This document shows, one piece after another, positions 63,041 to 64,000 of a stretch of DNA of 64,000 bases. Location: NCBI GenBank assembly GCA_037178625.1, contig CM074139.1, positions 992,001 to 1,056,000 on the forward strand. Reading direction: 5' to 3'. Positions within the stretch are counted from its first letter, which is position 1; each line of letters begins with the position of its first letter. This DNA comes from Skeletonema tropicum (taxonomy: Eukaryota > Bacillariophyta > Thalassiosirophyceae > Thalassiosirales > Thalassiosiraceae). Both the position numbers and the translations under genes were made by a program. The notes beneath the pieces were generated by a model, which did no database searches, had not been told where the DNA came from, and was given only the letters and a program-made list of their open reading frames with translations.

Positions 63041-64000
63041 TTAGTAGACCCAACCAAGCTCCATCAGCGCGTGAGCTACCTTCAAGAATCCAGCCCTGTT
63101 ACAACCCTCCTCTAACGTACCGTCTTCTCCAGCGTTGTCTTTCATTTGCTGGTAGATTCCTGCCATCATTTCCTTCAGCATGCTGTCAACCTTTTCTCTC
63201 TTCCAATAAGTCCTACTAGCGTTTTGACTCATCTCCAAACCACTCACACCAACTCCTCCCGCATTTGCCGCCTTACCAGGAATGTACAGAACGTCACGAT
63301 TTGCTCGCAGCACCTCCTGCCCCTCTGTTGTCACGGGCAAATTGGCCCCTTCAAACACACCCATGGCTCCATTTTGAATCAGCATAGTTGCAGCCTTCCC
63401 ATCGATCTCATTTTGAGTAGCGCAAGGGAACGCAAAATGGACATTCAAATCGGGCAGCGTCCAAGGAGAGTGATTTGGAATATACTTGCCACTCACAAGT
63501 GTCTCCAAGGAACTCAACCTAGCTCGTTCCACAGTTTTCGCTACAATAACTTGTTCCAGGTCTGCATTAGTCATACCATCCTCGAACAAGAGCACACCAT
63601 TGCTATCACTCACACAAACAACCTTGGCACCAAGCTGAATCAGCATCTTTGAAGCGTACTGCGCTACATTTCCGCTACCAGACACAGCACAACGTGTTCC
63701 CTCAAGAGATTTCTTCAATTTATCTTCAATGGCATGTTGTGCCATGTACACTGCACCAAATCCAGTAGCCTCAGGCCGAAGATGGATACCTCCAAATAGA
63801 GGACTCTTTCCTGTGAGGACTCCTTCGCCATGCTTGTTGGCAAGTCGTTTGTAGGTTCCATACATATAGCCAATTTCTCTCCCTCCAACACCAATGTCAC
63901 CCGCAGGCACATCTGTAGATGCATCAATATATCGACATAGCTCTGTCATGAACGACTCACAAAACCGTCGGATTTCACCCTCTGACTTTCCCTTGGGATC
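63041..64000 (-). CDS. NADP-type glutamate dehydrogenase, 5' part outside window
   Basis: The reading frame runs to the right edge (DPKGKSEGEIRRFCESFM...), so 319 codons of the C-terminal two thirds are present. It converts 2-oxoglutarate and ammonium to glutamate (or the reverse) with NADP(H). Segments: VPAGDIGVGGREIGYMYGTYKRL, the substrate-domain end and hinge; TGFGAVYMAQHA; Rossmann GSGNVAQYASKML; ATQNEIDGKAA; EGANLPVTTEGQEVL; PGKAANAGGVGVSGLEMSQNA. These fit the hexameric GdhA-type enzyme of about 450 residues. The stop is at 63041 and the end is LMELGWVY. Compartment cannot be told without the N-terminus. It converges with the cathepsin gene (168 bases between stops). Confidence 0.95.
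   Translation of the reverse strand, partial: DPKGKSEGEIRRFCESFMTELCRYIDASTDVPAGDIGVGGREIGYMYGTYKRLANKHGEGVLTGKSPLFGGIHLRPEATGFGAVYMAQHAIEDKLKKSLEGTRCAVSGSGNVAQYASKMLIQLGAKVVCVSDSNGVLLFEDGMTNADLEQVIVAKTVERARLSSLETLVSGKYIPNHSPWTLPDLNVHFAFPCATQNEIDGKAATMLIQNGAMGVFEGANLPVTTEGQEVLRANRDVLYIPGKAANAGGVGVSGLEMSQNASRTYWKREKVDSMLKEMMAGIYQQMKDNAGEDGTLEEGCNRAGFLKVAHALMELGWVY

Noticed and set aside
1..64000. tRNA, rRNA or spliceosomal RNA genes
   Set aside because: I looked for T-loop (GGTTCGAATCC-like) and other signatures by eye and saw none outside coding sequence; a tRNAscan or Infernal run would be needed to exclude them.

Overview
The window looks like nuclear DNA of a diatom, probably a centric one. 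The sequence evidence is: short GT-AG introns (about 50-200 nt) in otherwise compact genes; a plastid pre-sequence with the diatom SAFAP cleavage motif at 9769; an SLC4-type bicarbonate transporter; a plant-type digalactosyldiacylglycerol synthase; tandem WRKY19-type fingers; and DUF285 repeats on a membrane anchor. Species was not determined. Splice sites were read by eye, from consensus sites plus preservation of reading frame and family motifs.

Layout. 1-2.0 kb: end of a membrane protein gene. 2.0-9.8 kb: pyruvate carboxylase (five exons, minus), a secreted di-iron ferritin-like protein (plus) and a plastid-targeted amino-acid transporter (minus). 9.9-11.3 kb: a degenerate copy of an element that recurs intact at 31.2-32.6 kb. 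11.3-17.9 kb: a sulfatase and a 1,362-residue protein that joins a PP2A B56-like domain to a Ser/Thr kinase. 17.9-22.7 kb: no recognisable gene; two inverted MITEs and two simple or minisatellite tracts. 22.7-27.3 kb: a LicD plus endonuclease/exonuclease/phosphatase fusion with a broken frame, and serine carboxypeptidase copy A. 27.76-39.05 kb: one large decayed tyrosine-recombinase retrotransposon (Ngaro/DIRS-like) with split repeats A1-B1-A2-B2. It is itself hit by a 2.19-kb hAT-like transposon and a 1.39-kb TTAA-flanked element. 40-48 kb: SLC4 transporter, prolyl 4-hydroxylase, mitochondrial double-ACT protein and a crotonase. 48.7-57.9 kb: DGD1-like synthase, carboxypeptidase copy B, a tail-anchored basic protein, a short-chain dehydrogenase and a DUF285 protein. 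58.4-64 kb: SET-MYND protein, WRKY19-finger protein, cathepsin Z-like protease and the 3' part of NADP glutamate dehydrogenase.

The genes do not form one pathway, as expected for a eukaryote. Several concern carbon and nitrogen handling: pyruvate carboxylase (anaplerosis), SLC4 (bicarbonate), DGD1 (thylakoid lipid), plastid amino-acid transport and glutamate dehydrogenase. The two most unusual observations are the B56-kinase fusion at 13.7-17.9 kb and the nested transposon stack at 27.8-39.0 kb, where an unoccupied copy of the hAT target site survives in the second copy of the host repeat. Three genes (23.6, 58.7 and 61.6 kb) each need one single-base indel to stay in frame; this may be base-calling error or real decay.
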